This document shows, piece after piece, positions 18,091 through 25,754 of a DNA stretch of 64,000 nt. The DNA is from Pseudomonas sivasensis (GTDB lineage Bacteria > Pseudomonadota > Gammaproteobacteria > Pseudomonadales > Pseudomonadaceae). The stretch covers positions 10,393-74,392 of the forward strand of contig NZ_JAAOWU010000005.1 in assembly GCF_013778505.1 (NCBI RefSeq), in the 5' to 3' direction. Position 1 is the first letter of the stretch. Every line of letters begins with the position of its first letter. Under the pieces are notes generated by a model. It saw only the letters and a program-made list of their open reading frames with translations, was not told where the DNA came from and did no database searches. The translations under genes and the position numbers were made by a program.

Positions 18091-19302
18091 ATGTCGACAC
18101 TCACCGCGTCACCCGCCACTGCTACCAGTGCGCCCCAAGCAAGCCCATTAGTTATGCGTATCCTCGGTGCCTGCGCTTTGGCGCACCTGATCAATGACCT
18201 GATCCAGGCCGTGCTGCCGTCGATCTACCCCATGCTCAAGGCCAATTACGGACTGACGTTTGCCCAGGTGGGCCTGATCACCCTGACCTTCCAACTGACC
18301 GCCTCGCTGCTGCAACCGTGGATCGGCTACCACACTGATCGTCATCCCAAGCCTTGGCTGCTGCCGGCCGGCATGGTGTGCACATTGATCGGCATCCTGA
18401 TGCTGGCGTTTGTCGGCAGCTTCCCGGCGATCCTGCTGGCGGCGGGTCTGGTGGGCGTAGGCTCGTCGACCTTCCACCCGGAAACCTCCCGCGTGGCGCG
18501 CCTGGCTTCCGGCGGACGCTACGGCCTTGCGCAATCGACCTTCCAGGTCGGTGGCAACACCGGCAGCGCCTTCGGCCCGTTGCTGGCAGCGGCGATCATC
18601 ATTCCCTACGGCCAGGGCAATATCGCCTGGTTCGGTCTGTTCGCGGTGTTCGCGATCCTGGTGCTGTATGGCTTGAGCCGCTGGTACCGCAACCACCTCG
18701 CGCTGTTCAAGCTCAAGCAAGGCGGCAAAGCCACCCACGGCTTGTCCAAAGGCCGCGTGACGTTTGCCCTGGTGGTGCTCGCAGTGCTGGTGTTCTCCAA
18801 GTACTTCTACATGACCAGCCTGACCAGCTACTTCACGTTTTACCTGATTGAAAAATTCCACCTGTCGGTATCGAGTTCCCAGATGTACCTGTTCCTGTTC
18901 CTCGGTGCGGTGGCCGTGGGCACCTTCGCGGGCGGCCCGATCGGCGACAAAATCGGCCGCAAGAAAGTCATCTGGTTCTCCATCCTCGGCGCCGCGCCCT
19001 TCACCCTGGCCCTGCCCTACGTCGATCTGTTCTGGACCGCCGTGCTCAGTGTGGTGATTGGCTTTATCCTGGCTTCGGCGTTCTCGGCCATTGTGGTGTT
19101 TGCCCAAGAACTGGTGCCGGGCAATGTCGGGATGATCGCAGGTGTGTTCTTTGGCCTGATGTTCGGTTTCAGCGGGATTGGCGCGGCGTTGCTCGGTTTG
19201 CTCGCGGATAACCACGGCATCGAGTACGTCTACAAACTGTGCTCGTTCCTGCCGCTGGTGGGTATCCTGACGATTCTGCTGCCGTCGACCAAAGGCGTTT
19301 GA
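18091..19302 (+). CDS. fsr: Fosmidomycin-resistance-type MFS exporter
   Basis: A 403-residue MFS protein of the Fsr family. Recognisable segments are HLINDLIQAVLPSIYPMLK, QLTASLLQPWIGYHTDR, FHPETSRVARLASGGRYGLA and AGGPIGDKIGRKKVI. Fsr exports fosmidomycin in E. coli; the natural substrate is unclear. The ATG at 18091 gives the family N-terminus; the upstream extension covers the leader hairpin. A divergent cupin-AraC regulator is its probable controller. Confidence 0.87.
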   Translation: MSTLTASPATATSAPQASPLVMRILGACALAHLINDLIQAVLPSIYPMLKANYGLTFAQVGLITLTFQLTASLLQPWIGYHTDRHPKPWLLPAGMVCTLIGILMLAFVGSFPAILLAAGLVGVGSSTFHPETSRVARLASGGRYGLAQSTFQVGGNTGSAFGPLLAAAIIIPYGQGNIAWFGLFAVFAILVLYGLSRWYRNHLALFKLKQGGKATHGLSKGRVTFALVVLAVLVFSKYFYMTSLTSYFTFYLIEKFHLSVSSSQMYLFLFLGAVAVGTFAGGPIGDKIGRKKVIWFSILGAAPFTLALPYVDLFWTAVLSVVIGFILASAFSAIVVFAQELVPGNVGMIAGVFFGLMFGFSGIGAALLGLLADNHGIEYVYKLCSFLPLVGILTILLPSTKGV

Positions 19303-19410
19303 CCCGCCGATCATCGGCTGGCTGTGTGCCACTACACAGAATGCTCTGAAAAACCTGCGTGTGCGCTTACAATCCCGGTTTAAACGCACACCAGGCAGAC
19401 CCAGCAAGAA

Positions 19411-20577
19411 ATGACGCTCGACCCTCCCACGATTTTGGCACTCACCGTTGCCTTGGCAGCCGCTGCCGCCCTTTACCTGCTGGTCGAATGGCGCAGCGTG
19501 CGCGAACCCTCGCTGCTGTTGTGGAGCAGCGGTTTCGCCACCATCACCATCGGTTCGCTCCTGGCCCTGCTGCGCATTAATGGCTTTTTAGTCATCGGCA
19601 TCTGGTTCGCCAACGGTTTGCTGGTGACCGCACACTTCCTGTTTCTGCTCGGCGTGGCGCGGTTTACCCAAGTACGCGTGTCACGCGCCTGGGCCCTGAT
19701 GCCCGTGATCTGGTTCGCCATGCTCGCGCTGCCAACGGACCAATCATGGTCCAAAGCCATGCTGGCGGTGCAATCGCTGTTGGTCGCCCTGCCCACCCTG
19801 CGCGCCAGTTTCCTGCTGCGGCCCCATGGCCGGTCCCTGAGCGTCGGCGCGGTGCAGTTGCGTTTTGTGCTGCTGCTCCACGGGACCTTTTACGTGGCCA
19901 AAACGCTGTCGGTGGTCATTCCCGGCACCCTGATCGACCTCGCCGCCTTCAAGGGCGAGATCATCCAGATCTCCCTGGTGGAAGGCGCCATGGCAATCAT
20001 GCTGATTGCCTTGTCCATGACGGGTTCCGAACGCTACCGCCGCGAACAACAGATCGCCCGCCTCGCCGCCCGCGATCCACTCACCGCCCTCTATAACCGT
20101 CGCGCCCTCGACCTGCGCGCCCCTCGCCTGCTGGCCCAGGTATCTTCGACCCAACCCGGCGCACTGCTGCTGATCGACATCGACAACTTCAAAGGCGTCA
20201 ACGACCTCCACGGCCACACCGCCGGCGACCGCCTGTTGATCGCATTGAGCGAAATGATCCGCGCCGTCGTGCCCCGAGGCGCACTGGCAGCACGGCTGGG
20301 CGGCGATGAGTTTGTGATCCTGCTCAATCCCACGTCGGCTGAGCAGATAGTCGAACTGGGCAGCAGCCTGCGCGACCAGTTTCAGCAACTGGCCTCGCAG
20401 AGCTTCAGCACCCCGCAACCGGTGACCCTGAGCATTGGCGCCAACCTGTTCGATCAGCCGCCGGAGAGCCTGGCGGCGTTGATTGAGCAAGGGGATACGA
20501 CGCTGTATGAGTCCAAGCGGGGTGGGCGGGACAGTATCCGGTTGGTGGATCGCAGGGGCGCCACGCCCTACGGTTAG
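19411..20577 (+). CDS. Membrane-bound diguanylate cyclase (GGDEF)
   Basis: A 388-residue protein with about seven N-terminal hydrophobic segments (residues 8-203) followed by a GGDEF domain (about 215-375). The GGDEF motif is intact at 297-301, so cyclic-di-GMP synthesis is expected. The position of an inhibitory RxxD site is occupied by PRGA, so product inhibition through that site is not expected. The signal sensed by the membrane part is unknown. A 214-bp tandem repeat array begins 83 bp downstream. Confidence 0.88.
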   Translation: MTLDPPTILALTVALAAAAALYLLVEWRSVREPSLLLWSSGFATITIGSLLALLRINGFLVIGIWFANGLLVTAHFLFLLGVARFTQVRVSRAWALMPVIWFAMLALPTDQSWSKAMLAVQSLLVALPTLRASFLLRPHGRSLSVGAVQLRFVLLLHGTFYVAKTLSVVIPGTLIDLAAFKGEIIQISLVEGAMAIMLIALSMTGSERYRREQQIARLAARDPLTALYNRRALDLRAPRLLAQVSSTQPGALLLIDIDNFKGVNDLHGHTAGDRLLIALSEMIRAVVPRGALAARLGGDEFVILLNPTSAEQIVELGSSLRDQFQQLASQSFSTPQPVTLSIGANLFDQPPESLAALIEQGDTTLYESKRGGRDSIRLVDRRGATPYG

Positions 20578-20659
20578 AGATCGTAACTAACCCCCACACT
20601 CCGCCCCGTCCTGACCGACTCCAACGCTTCGGTGTGAGCAGTCCGCCGGTGGCGCCGGA

Positions 20660-21302
20660 GACTTCAAGGCCAGTTACAGGTCACGGCGTATCAAGACAAC
20701 CAAAGGCAGGCGATGGGTTTGAGTCAGTGAGGCGCTTTTGTGGTGACCGGGCTTGCCCCGCGCGAGGCAAGCTCGCTCACTACAGAAGTGAGCGGGATGC
20801 CACTGAATTTCAGACAAGCCTGCAACAAGTCATCGCGCCAAGCCCGAGCAAGCAGATCACCCCGACCCCATACGACTTCAAGGCCAGTTACACGTCATGG
20901 CGTATCAAGACAACCAAAGGCAGGCGATGGGTTTGAGTCCGTGAGGCGCTTTTGTGGTGAGCGGGCTTGCCCCGCGCGAGGCAAGCTCGCTCACTACAGA
21001 AGTAAGCGGGAGGCCGCTGAATTTCAGACAAGCCTGCAACAAGTCATCGCGCCAAGCCCGAGCAAACAGATCACCCCGACCCCATACGACTTCAAGGCCA
21101 GTTACAGGTCACGGCGTATCAAGACAACCAAAGGCAGGCGATGGGTTTGAGTCAGTGAGGCGCTTTTTGTGGTGAGCGGGCTTGCCCCGCGCGAGGCAAG
21201 CTCGCTCACTACAGAAGTAAGCGGGATGCCGCTGAATTTCAGACAAGCCTGCAACAAGTCATCGCGCCAAGCCCGAGCAAACAGATCACCCCGACCCCAT
21301 AC
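20660..21302. repeat. Three tandem 214/215-bp REP-containing units that include a gene 3' end
   Basis: Units begin at 20660, 20874 and 21088 and are nearly identical; the third has one extra T. Each contains a REP palindrome (GTGAGCG...GCTTGCC facing GGCAAGC...CGCTCAC). Each ends with about 64 bp that encode, on the minus strand, the C-terminus and stop of the MAPEG gene at 21239-21661. Only the third unit is joined to the rest of that gene, so the remnants at about 20810-20873 and 21024-21087 are orphan 3' ends. Short open frames in the units are artefacts of the repetition. Confidence 0.9.
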
Positions 21303-21661
21303 GCCAGCGTTCGCCAAGGTTGCCAACCCGCCAGATACGTCACCGTATGCGCCAGACGGGCCAGGGTAAAACCGCCAAACAACCACGCACTCGCCACAGC
21401 GGGCGCCTCCAGCGCAACACACAGCCCTCCCAGCACAAAAAACACGGGGATGTTCTCCAGATCATTGGCCCACGCTCTGCTCGCTCGGCCAACCGGTGGC
21501 AGCTCTATCGAATGCCTGGCGCGCTTAAAGAAAGCCGCATCTTCAGCGTTGGTGAATGCCAGGCCTCGAATGCGGAAATACCCTTGGTAGCAGGAAACCG
21601 CAAACATCTTCAGGCATAGCACCAGTACACACAGGGCATAGACTCTCAGGAGGTCATTCAT
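21239..21661 (-). CDS. MAPEG-family membrane protein
   Basis: A 140-residue four-helix membrane protein of the MAPEG (glutathione/eicosanoid metabolism) superfamily: RARHSIELPPVGRASRAWANDLENIPVFF resembles the family pattern FxRAxRAHxNxxENxP, here with the central RAWANDLENIP conserved. The start is MNDLLRVY at 21661; it overlaps the DUF2834 gene by 8 bp, so the two form one operon. The last about 21 codons lie inside the third unit of the 214-bp array, whose other copies carry orphan duplicates of the same 3' end. The substrate is unknown. Confidence 0.8.
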   Translation of the reverse strand: MNDLLRVYALCVLVLCLKMFAVSCYQGYFRIRGLAFTNAEDAAFFKRARHSIELPPVGRASRAWANDLENIPVFFVLGGLCVALEAPAVASAWLFGGFTLARLAHTVTYLAGWQPWRTLAYGVGVICLLGLGAMTCCRLV

Positions 21662-21959
21662 CCCTGACTCCCTGCACCACGATATAGAGCAGCGGCCCCA
21701 CTGACACAAACACCGCCGTCAATAAAAAGTACGGCACCACCGAACGCACTGACCGCCCTCGCCCGCGCGCATCCCGATACATCCATACACACGCCAATAC
21801 CGCCATCAGGTAAAGGTCGATCACCACTTGCGCGGTGTCCGGTCGAGACATCAGCTCGCGCCCAAAGGCCAGCAGCGATTGCTCGGCAGTCAGCATCGTA
21901 ACCAGGGTGTACAGCGAAAAACCGAGCAAGCCGGCCAGGGCAATATAAGGTCTGTGCAT
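21654..21959 (-). CDS. DUF2834-type small membrane protein
   Basis: A 101-residue protein with three hydrophobic segments (about 5-25, 45-60 and 73-95) and the pattern DLYLMAVLACVWMYRDARGRG typical of DUF2834-like proteins. The function is unknown. The ATG at 21959 has CAAGGA upstream. It overlaps the MAPEG gene by 8 bp and is divergent from the XRE-type regulator 45 bp away, so the three probably form one regulated locus. Confidence 0.72.
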   Translation of the reverse strand: MHRPYIALAGLLGFSLYTLVTMLTAEQSLLAFGRELMSRPDTAQVVIDLYLMAVLACVWMYRDARGRGRSVRSVVPYFLLTAVFVSVGPLLYIVVQGVRDE

Positions 21960-22003
21960 GGTGTCGTCCTTGAGGTGATCGAGGCCCACCTTAGTGATAA
22001 GGT

Positions 22004-22831
22004 TTGGCCCCTCGCAATGACCTCGGAGGTCATGAACACGTCACGGCAAACCCTGCTAGCGCCGGTGAACACCTGCGCCAACTGCGCCGACAGGCCAAGT
22101 TGAGCCAACTGGACCTCGCCCTGATCACCGGGATTTCTCAGCGTCATCTCAGTTGCCTCGAAACCGGTCGCGCCACACCTAGTCCGGGGACACTGCACAA
22201 CCTGTTGACGGCACTGGAGACACCGCTGGAGCAATCCAACCGCGTGTTCCTCGCCGCCGGTTACGCCCCGCGCTACACCGCGACCCCGCTTGCCTCACCG
22301 GCCATGGCCGCGGTTCGCGAAGCGGTCAACCATGTGCTGCATGCAAACAACCCCGCGCCTGCGATTCTGCTGGGCAGTGAGTGGCAAGTGCTGGCGGCGA
22401 ATGTCAGTACCGGGCTGTTGTTTGAACGGGTGGGCATCAAAGCAGATGCAGCCGATGGCTTGAACCTGCTGACCACCCTGCTGCAAACCGGTGGCCTGGG
22501 CGACCACCTCATCAACGCCGAAGAGATCCGCACCCTGGCCTGGCAACGGGCAACCCGCGAGGCGCTGGGCAATCCGGCATTGGCTGCGCTGATGGCGAGT
22601 TTGCCAGCGCCGACTCACACCCAATTACCCACCGAAATGCCGCCGCTGGTGCTCACGCGCATCCGCTCACTCGAAGGCGAGCTGAACTTTCTGTCGACCT
22701 TCACCACGTTCGGCATGCCCCAGGACATCACCCTCACCTCGCTGCGCATCGAGCATCTGATTCCGGCTGACGAGGCGACCTGGCAGGTGATGCGCGCTGC
22801 CTTCGCGGACTATTCGGCGCTGGTTTTGTGA
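22004..22831 (+). CDS. XRE-family regulator with MmyB-like ligand domain; start uncertain
   Basis: About 250-275 residues: an N-terminal helix-turn-helix (LSQLDLALITGISQRHLSCLETGRATPSP) and a C-terminal MmyB/MLTR-like ligand-binding domain. The frame opens just after a stop at 21998 and the only conventional start in frame is TTG 22004, which lacks a good Shine-Dalgarno. A strong GGAGGT at 22024-22029 and ATGs at 22017 and 22032 lie in a different frame. A short deletion near 22060-22070 may have shifted the frame (see findings), or the TTG is real. It probably regulates the divergent DUF2834-MAPEG operon. Confidence 0.7.
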   Translation: MAPRNDLGGHEHVTANPASAGEHLRQLRRQAKLSQLDLALITGISQRHLSCLETGRATPSPGTLHNLLTALETPLEQSNRVFLAAGYAPRYTATPLASPAMAAVREAVNHVLHANNPAPAILLGSEWQVLAANVSTGLLFERVGIKADAADGLNLLTTLLQTGGLGDHLINAEEIRTLAWQRATREALGNPALAALMASLPAPTHTQLPTEMPPLVLTRIRSLEGELNFLSTFTTFGMPQDITLTSLRIEHLIPADEATWQVMRAAFADYSALVL

Positions 22832-22888
22832 AATATCTGTACGTAGACTGCGGCCATACCTCCATCTGAAGGCGGCGAAGAAAACGTC

Positions 22889-24595
22889 ATGCAAGTTACC
22901 GAAGTCTCCATTGCCCAATTGCGCGCGGCGCTTGAATCCGGCCAGACCACTGCCGTTGAATTGGTCCAGGCTTACCTCGCACGGATCGACGCGTACGACG
23001 GCCCGCAGACCGCCACCGCGCTTAACGCTGTGGTGGTGCGTAACCCACACGCGCTCAAAGAGGCCGAGGCGTCCGATGCACGCCGGGCCAAGTGCGAAAC
23101 GCTTGGGCCATTGGATGGCATTCCCTACACCGCCAAGGACAGTTACCTGGTCAAAGGCCTGACTGCGGCCTCCGGCAGCCCGGCATTTGCCAAACTGACC
23201 GCCCAGCGCGACGCGTTCACCATCGAACGCCTGCGCGCCGGTGGCGCCATTTGCCTGGGCAAGACCAATATGCCGCCGATGGCCAATGGCGGCATGCAGC
23301 GTGGCGTATATGGCCGCGCCGAAAGCCCCTATAACGCTGACTACCTCACCGCACCGTTCGCCTCCGGCTCTTCCAACGGCGCGGGTACTGCAACCGCCGC
23401 CAGTTTCGCGGCATTCGGCCTTGCAGAAGAAACCTGGTCCAGCGGACGCGGTCCGGCGTCCAACAATGGCCTGTGCGCTTACACCCCCTCCCGTGGGGTG
23501 ATTTCGGTGCGTGGCAACTGGCCGCTGACGCCAACCATGGACGTGGTGGTGCCATACGCCCGCACCATGGCCGACCTGCTGGAAGTCCTCGATGTGGTGG
23601 TCGCCGAAGACCCCGACACCCGTGGCGACCTATGGCGCCTGCAACCCTGGGTGCCGATCCCCAGCGTCGCCTCGGTGCGCCCGGCGTCTTACGCTGAGCT
23701 GGCTGCGACGGCTGAATCCCTCGCGGGCAAACGCCTGGGTGTACCGCGCATGTACATCAATGCCGACCCCGACGCCGGCACCAGCGAAAAACCCGGCATC
23801 GGCGGCCCGACCGGGCAACAGATCAACACCCGCGCCAGCGTGATCGACCTGTGGAAAGACGCCCGCAAGGCGCTGGAAGCGGCTGGCGCCGAAGTCATCG
23901 AAGTGGATTTCCCCCTGGTGTCCAACTGCGAAGGCGATCGCCCCGGCGCGCCGACGGTGTTCACCAGAGGTTTGGTGTCCAAGGAATTCCTGCACGACGA
24001 GTTATGGGAACTGTCCGCCTGGGCTTTCGATGATTTCCTGCGCGCCAACAACGACCCAACCCTCAACCGCCTGGCGGATGTGGACGGCCCGAAAATCTTC
24101 CCCCACGACCCCGGCACCCTGCCCAACCGTGAAGACGACCTCGCCGCCGGCATGGACGAATACGTGCGCATGGCCCAGCGCGGCATCACGCCCTGGAATG
24201 AAATCAGCACCGTGCCCGATGGCCTGCGCGGCCTGGAGCAAACCCGGCGAATCGACCTGGAGGACTGGATGGAAACACTCGGCCTCGACGCTGTGCTGTT
24301 CCCCACCGTCGCCGACGTGGGCCCGGCGGATGCCGATGTAAACGAAGCCAGCGCCGATATCGCCTGGAGCAATGGTATCTGGGTGGCCAACGGCAACCTC
24401 GCCATCCGCCACCTGGGCGTGCCAACCGTCACCGTGCCGATGGGCGTGATGGCGGACATCGGCATGCCGGTAGGGCTGACATTTGCCGGGCGCGCTTATG
24501 ATGACTCGGCATTGCTGCGGTTGGCGGCGGCGTATGAAGCGACCGGCAGCAAGCGATTGATTCCCCCGCGCACCCCGCCACTGATCACAAACTAA
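22889..24595 (+). CDS. Amidase-signature-family amidohydrolase
   Basis: A 568-residue amidase of the GatA/FAAH superfamily. The catalytic triad can be placed as Lys83 (GIPYTAKDSY), Ser162 (FASGSSNGAG) and Ser185 (TWSSGRGPAS), with the usual spacing of about 23 residues between the serines, though the Gly/Ser-rich loop is more divergent than in GatA. It hydrolyses an amide of unknown identity. Most of the family is cytoplasmic, and no signal peptide is seen. A REPIN follows the gene. Confidence 0.85.
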   Translation: MQVTEVSIAQLRAALESGQTTAVELVQAYLARIDAYDGPQTATALNAVVVRNPHALKEAEASDARRAKCETLGPLDGIPYTAKDSYLVKGLTAASGSPAFAKLTAQRDAFTIERLRAGGAICLGKTNMPPMANGGMQRGVYGRAESPYNADYLTAPFASGSSNGAGTATAASFAAFGLAEETWSSGRGPASNNGLCAYTPSRGVISVRGNWPLTPTMDVVVPYARTMADLLEVLDVVVAEDPDTRGDLWRLQPWVPIPSVASVRPASYAELAATAESLAGKRLGVPRMYINADPDAGTSEKPGIGGPTGQQINTRASVIDLWKDARKALEAAGAEVIEVDFPLVSNCEGDRPGAPTVFTRGLVSKEFLHDELWELSAWAFDDFLRANNDPTLNRLADVDGPKIFPHDPGTLPNREDDLAAGMDEYVRMAQRGITPWNEISTVPDGLRGLEQTRRIDLEDWMETLGLDAVLFPTVADVGPADADVNEASADIAWSNGIWVANGNLAIRHLGVPTVTVPMGVMADIGMPVGLTFAGRAYDDSALLRLAAAYEATGSKRLIPPRTPPLITN

Positions 24596-24605
24596 CGATT
24601 TACCC

Positions 24606-24695
24606 TGTGGGAGGGGGCTTGCTCCCGATGGCGGTGTATCAGGCAAAGCTATTCCAACTGAACCACCGCCATCGGGAGCAAGCCCCCTCCCACAT
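24606..24695. repeat. REPIN (inverted REP pair)
   Basis: GTGGGAGGGGGCTTGCTCCC at the left and its inverted counterpart at the right, with GATGGCGGT / ACCGCCATC extending the pairing, around a 30-base centre. It is the standard fluorescens-group REPIN and separates the amidase gene from the convergent small genes. Confidence 0.9.
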
Positions 24696-24715
24696 TTTGA
24701 TCCTCATCGTGTCAG

Positions 24716-24853
24716 TTACCGGCTTTGTTTCAACGACAAATGCCGGCAGCACACAGCCGCACCTGGCAGCGATTTGGGGGTGAAGGCAAACCACAGGCCG
24801 GACGCCAGGTGAATGCCGTAGTTGATCAGTACCACCAGTCCCTGGGTGATCAT
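24716..24853 (-). CDS. Very small hydrophobic protein (45 residues), coupled to the DUF6434 gene
   Basis: The frame starts MITQGLVVLINYGIHL and ends SLKQSR, with one hydrophobic segment (about residues 5-24) and a basic tail. Its ATG overlaps the TGA of the DUF6434 gene by four bases (ATGA), the usual signature of translational coupling. I do not recognise a family. It may be a small membrane protein or the remnant of a longer gene cut off by the adjacent REPIN. Confidence 0.45.
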   Translation of the reverse strand: MITQGLVVLINYGIHLASGLWFAFTPKSLPGAAVCCRHLSLKQSR

Positions 24854-25068
24854 GGGCGGTTGTCATGGTTCAGGCGCTGCCATTCATCCACCACGTCGCC
24901 CAGGGTCTTGGGGATATCGTTGCGAATCCAGGCCATGAAGGGACGATCGAACTTGAAGGTCGGCCCGCAGTGCTCACGCATGAAGCGCCGCACGTTCTGG
25001 GTGTTTTTGTAGTGTGCGGTCACCGGGGTGGCGCGGGTGATGGGGTCGCTGTGCCAGTCAAAATCCAT
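24850..25068 (-). CDS. DUF6434-type small protein
   Basis: A 72-residue protein rich in aromatic and charged residues (start MDFDWHSDPITRATPVTAHY, then YKNTQNVRRFMREHCG). It matches the short DUF6434/SAP-like proteins found in many bacteria; the function is unknown. No good Shine-Dalgarno precedes the ATG at 25068. It overlaps the 45-residue gene downstream by four bases. Confidence 0.65.
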   Translation of the reverse strand: MDFDWHSDPITRATPVTAHYKNTQNVRRFMREHCGPTFKFDRPFMAWIRNDIPKTLGDVVDEWQRLNHDNRP

Positions 25069-25206
25069 TTTGTCACTCGGGCAGGTGTTGGGTCGGCGTT
25101 AGCATAGCGATGTGCCAGCCACCCAGGAAGTGCCAAAACCTGCCGTGTACGAGCACCCCGCGTGTTGGGACATCGTATAAGGAGCTAAAACCTACAAACA
25201 CCAAAC

Positions 25207-25287
25207 TTGTCAGGGTATTTCAAAATTTTACTTTCCTTAGACCCGGCAAATATTGCATGGTTGTACGACGACTATAGCTGTCGTGCA
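25207..25287 (+). promoter_or_regulatory. Candidate promoter and palindromic operator for the NTF2-like gene
   Basis: TTGTCA at 25207-25212 and TACTTT at 25229-25234, with a 16-bp spacer, resemble a sigma-70 promoter in an AT-rich stretch. Downstream, about 25262-25287 is an imperfect palindrome centred on CTATAG (GTACGAC facing GTCGTGC). Its left half begins with GTTGTACGACGA, also found upstream of the MFS gene near 8.2 kb. A site here would lie in the leader and could act as a roadblock. Confidence 0.4.
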
Positions 25288-25314
25288 CACCCCAACAACA
25301 ATAAGGAAACACCC

Positions 25315-25740
25315 ATGCAAAACGTCAAAGTGCTGATCGGTTTTCTGTGCCTGTTCAGCGGCTACGTGGCCGCAGCCCCCGCCGACAACGACGTAGCCCA
25401 AGCGGTCGATCACCTGACCCAAGCCATGCTGCACAAAGACATCAAGCAGCTCCAGGCCCTCACCGCCGAGCAACTCACCTACGGCCACTCCAGCGGCAAA
25501 ATTCAGAACAAACAGGAATTCATCGCCGATATCGAGACCGGTCGCAGCGGCTTCAAGACTCTGGAAATGCAAAAACAAACCATCACTCTGCAAGGCGACA
25601 CGGCACTGGTGCGCAACCACTTTCACGCACAGGCAGTGAACAGTGGCGTCGAAGTGCCTACCGATATCGAAAACTTCCAGGTCTGGCAAAAGCAGAAAGG
25701 CCACTGGCTGCTGATCGGTCGCCAGGCCTTTAAATTCTGA
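25315..25740 (+). CDS. Secreted NTF2/SnoaL-like (DUF4440-type) protein
   Basis: A 141-residue protein with a signal peptide (about residues 1-21, LFSGYVAAAPA). The mature part is a single NTF2-like cone domain: helical start AVDHLTQAMLHKDIKQLQAL, GHSSGKIQNKQEFIADIETG, and the closing strand WQKQKGHWLLIGRQA. Such proteins include ketosteroid-isomerase-like enzymes and stress-related periplasmic proteins; no catalytic site can be assigned. The ATG at 25315 follows AATAAGGAAACACCC. Confidence 0.78.
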   Translation: MQNVKVLIGFLCLFSGYVAAAPADNDVAQAVDHLTQAMLHKDIKQLQALTAEQLTYGHSSGKIQNKQEFIADIETGRSGFKTLEMQKQTITLQGDTALVRNHFHAQAVNSGVEVPTDIENFQVWQKQKGHWLLIGRQAFKF

Positions 25741-25754
25741 TGGCTAGCGGTGGC

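Noticed and set aside
20634..21369. Several similar 65-136-codon + strand frames
   Set aside because: They are repeats of the same non-coding 214-bp unit, and partly antisense to the MAPEG gene.
24639..24866. 75-codon minus-strand frame overlapping the REPIN
   Set aside because: It runs through the REPIN, and its start overlaps DUF6434 out of coupling position; the 45-residue ATGA-coupled frame in the same place is the better candidate.
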